Assembly: GCA_009760855.2 (NCBI GenBank)
Contig: WPIO01000009.1
Location: 5,104,501 to 5,168,500, forward strand
Length of the DNA: 64,000 nt
Reading direction: 5' to 3'
DNA from: Cristatella mucedo
Taxonomy: Eukaryota; Bryozoa; Phylactolaemata; Cristatellidae
Notes under the pieces: model-generated
What the model was told of the DNA's origin: nothing
Database searches by the model: none
Seen by the model: only the letters and a program-made list of their open reading frames with translations
Shown here: one piece after another, positions 61,455 through 64,000 of the stretch
Layout of the letters: each line of letters begins with the position of its first letter
Numbering within the stretch: position 1 is the first letter of the stretch
Position numbers and translations under genes: made by a program

Positions 61455-62889
61455 ACTGACGGGAAACTGTCGGATGCGCTGTGCTCGGCTCGCTGTGCTG
61501 CCCTCGGCGCACTGTGGTGCAGCTCGCGTCACATTTCCGGCTGACAACTAATGCTTCTGCCTGGGCTCGTCAGTCTGCCATCAGGGCTTGAAAGCTGAGT
61601 TAAGCTTGAGTTAAAAGAAAAACCTTTGAGCTTGTGTCGTTGCCAGCTACTGCTGCGCGCCTGGCCTGTTTACTGCCTGCCGGAATGGGACGTGTGCATC
61701 AAGAAGCTGCTGAAGAACCGATACAGATATTCAGTTGTGCCTCAGCGAAGAATCGCCATACCAGGGAATATGTGTATTGTCATTCAACAGCAGCTAGGAA
61801 CTGGCTAGTGACCCAAGCAGTGTGAGCCCGTCAATTGAATCAATCTTTATTGTATCGCTATAGACAAACTTGGCTCTATAACACTGCACAAGCAGATATA
61901 TATAAGAATGAATCGTAACAATCGCCCTTGTTAAAACCCACGTTTTGATAGTAAGTGCGACCATTCAGGGCTTAGTTCGGAGGCATCTGCATTAGCCGCG
62001 TGTGGATACTACTTCTCCTTGGATGTAGTTTGAACCTGGATGTTGTGCACCATCCTGTTGCACCTTTGATCGGGCATGCAACCGGAAGTGCTTTAGGGGC
62101 TCGTGGGTGCCCACAAGCGAGTCGTGGCGTTCATGAGAAAGTAATCGTGATTATTTTCATTTGCAGGATTGAGTTAGGGACTTCCTTGATGTGGCAGCCC
62201 CTTATGAATTCAGCATTCAGCCGTCTTTGTGACAAAGTGAAGTTAAGCTACACGTTATTTCTGTATAAAAAATATCCAGATATCAGTTGCAATTACTATC
62301 ATAAGTTGTTGCATAGTACTTCCATAAAACTTGAGAAAAGTTGTCAAGAATATCTTGAGCGATTATTCAATATTGTTAAACAAGCAGCCTTCTTCTGTGC
62401 ATTTTGTCCAATTTATTTGCTACCGTATGGTCTGCCTAATTAACCTTCATTACCCTGACCTAAAGTGCAGCCGTAGTTGCGATCGCCGACTGTTTCTGTC
62501 GGCTTTTATCCGAGAACATTACTTAATCGATCCTCAAGTGGTAGCACTGCGACGATTCAATTGCAAATCCTTTGAATGGCCAAGCTCAACAAACCAAACC
62601 CAAAAAGTAAAGTCTGGCGAATTTCATAAAAATAGCCGAGCCCAATGCTTGGAATCCAGAACTACTTGGTACCTCGGCTTAGAGTAATTCGGCATCCGCG
62701 AGTGTTTCAAAAAATCGGCCGAGAGACAGCACGGATCTCAGATACCAGGCTCCTTGCGATTCTGGCATTTCTGATTTGACCGGATAGTGATGGGGGCAGC
62801 AGCGATTGTGGACCAGTGTGGCACTAGGTCGATACTCACTGCCGCTAAACATGACGTTAGCGACTGTCGCTAAACTGACTACCAAGCCT
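61455..62889. other. RBM18 3' side; no gene assigned
   Basis: A + strand ORF at 62000-62443 continues after an acceptor-like TTTTCATTTGCAG and encodes SRLCDKVKLSYTLFLYKKYP; no family recognised. No clear poly(A) signal for RBM18. Confidence 0.4.
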
Positions 62890-63850
62890 AGTTTATTATA
62901 GTGGTAGATATATTAAGCTTAAAGAAAAATCACAGGCAGATTCTATTTTTGTATATACATCGCTTGGCAAAGCCAGGTGCACCAAGGCATGCCCTACTCC
63001 ATGGGCCTTAATACTTTTTCCCAGAGGTTGAGTATAAATGGAGAACATCGATGGACCAAGGACAGACCTTTGAGAGACTCCACAGGTGACCCGTCTCGTG
63101 TGTGAGACCTGACCCCACACGAAACGGATTGAACATGACCAGACAAGTACGATTTAAACCATGCCAGTGTCTCATCTGCCCGCCTAATCGTTGTTCTCAA
63201 TCGTTCAAGTAGGACATCGTCACCGATAGTGTCGAAGGCAGCTGATAGATCTAGCCGAGCTAGGGCAGTGACATTCCCGTCACCGTTGCCATATGGGATG
63301 TCATTGTTAACACAAAGGACAGCACTTTCAGTGGAGTGCTGCCTCTTGAACCCTGATTACAATGCTTCTGACATTTCATTCTTTTCAATATGTGCAATCA
63401 GCTACTTAGCGACAATTTTTTCAAGAATCTCTGACAAGAAATAAAGAAGGGAAACTGGGTGATAGCATTAAAAAATTAATTATTAATTAATTAATTAAAA
63501 AAACAAAATCTCGGCTATGGCAGGGCTGAGTTGGTCTGTCAGCGAAGACCACAGAGATGATGGTATAGAGTCTTCAGGAGACGAGCTCTTTTTACTAGAC
63601 CTTATTACGGTAGCCACATTGCATTCAGAAACCTCGGTAAACCGTTTATGGTCACAGGATGTGATTCCACAATTGCTTTACTCGCAGGGAGCTTTAATTG
63701 AGGCACGAATGTGCACAGTTTTTCAGTAAAGAAGGCTGAAAACTTTTCGGCTGAGCCGTTAAGATCTGGGGAGTCAGACCTCTCAGCATTGGCCAATAAA
63801 TTGTTCACTGTCTTATAAACACACTATGGGGCCATCGTGTGCTTTCTAAC
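62890..63850 (-). repeat. LINE-B reverse-transcriptase fragment
   Basis: In reverse: ERLRTTIRRADETLAWFKSY, then GVSQRSVLGPSMFSIYTQPL, the GVPQGSVLGP motif of the palm. The N-terminal part (SGSAEKFSAFFTEKL-like) lies to about 63805. Frameshifted. Confidence 0.75.
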
Positions 63851-64000
63851 ATTCGCAGTAACTGGATTACTTAGAAATGGTTCGAGCCGTAAGTCATGAC
63901 ATCCATTTCCAAGTAATTATAACTCAGGAACCGCCAATAACCTCTAGCAACTGTCACAACCTGTCTGCTTTAGCAGGTCAACGTAATGATAGGACAGGTG

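Overview
The window is nuclear DNA of a multicellular animal. Its genes are split by GT-AG introns, and the space between exons is packed with non-LTR retrotransposon fragments, tRNA-derived SINEs, small DNA transposons and long dinucleotide arrays. I cannot name the lineage. The proteins are clearly metazoan and the repeats look like those of an invertebrate, but no feature fixes a phylum.

Three genes can be supported. (1) MGAT1 (GlcNAc-transferase I), + strand, 11 coding exons from 14277 to 32494, rebuilt exon by exon with matching intron phases; the model gives 448 residues with a type II signal anchor, a coiled-coil stem and the EDD and WDDWM motifs. (2) SMS (spermine synthase), - strand, nine firm coding exons from about 58798 down to 45441. 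The three acidic residues known to matter for activity are kept, but the last few codons cannot be placed with certainty. (3) RBM18 (single-RRM protein), + strand, one uninterrupted exon at 60783-61454. SMS and RBM18 are head to head about 2 kb apart. They are unrelated housekeeping functions (Golgi N-glycan maturation, polyamine synthesis, RNA binding), so this is not a functional cluster.

Layout: 1-10.2 kb is repeats plus a GC-rich CpG-island-like block (4.55-5.45 kb) without an assigned gene; 10.2-14.2 kb is unassigned sequence upstream of MGAT1; 14.28-32.49 kb is MGAT1; 32.5-45.2 kb is a gene-free stretch with a large LINE inverted repeat and a TA-flanked MITE; 45.2-58.9 kb is SMS, whose introns hold a dead Tc1 element and a SPIN-like hAT MITE; 58.9-60.8 kb is the divergent intergenic region; 60.8-61.5 kb is RBM18; the right end is another LINE fragment.

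The repeats are the most informative part. There are at least two LINE families (called LINE-A and LINE-B here; reverse-transcriptase and 3' tail pieces) and two tRNA-derived SINE families (SINE-1, SINE-2). SINE-2 ends in the same 37-nt hairpin tail as LINE-A, which indicates a SINE/LINE partnership. Several insertions are nested with recognisable target-site duplications: a solo LTR inside a LINE, a LINE piece inside a SINE, and a SINE inside the YADD box of a LINE. I found no bacterial-type operon, CRISPR array or convincing new protein system.
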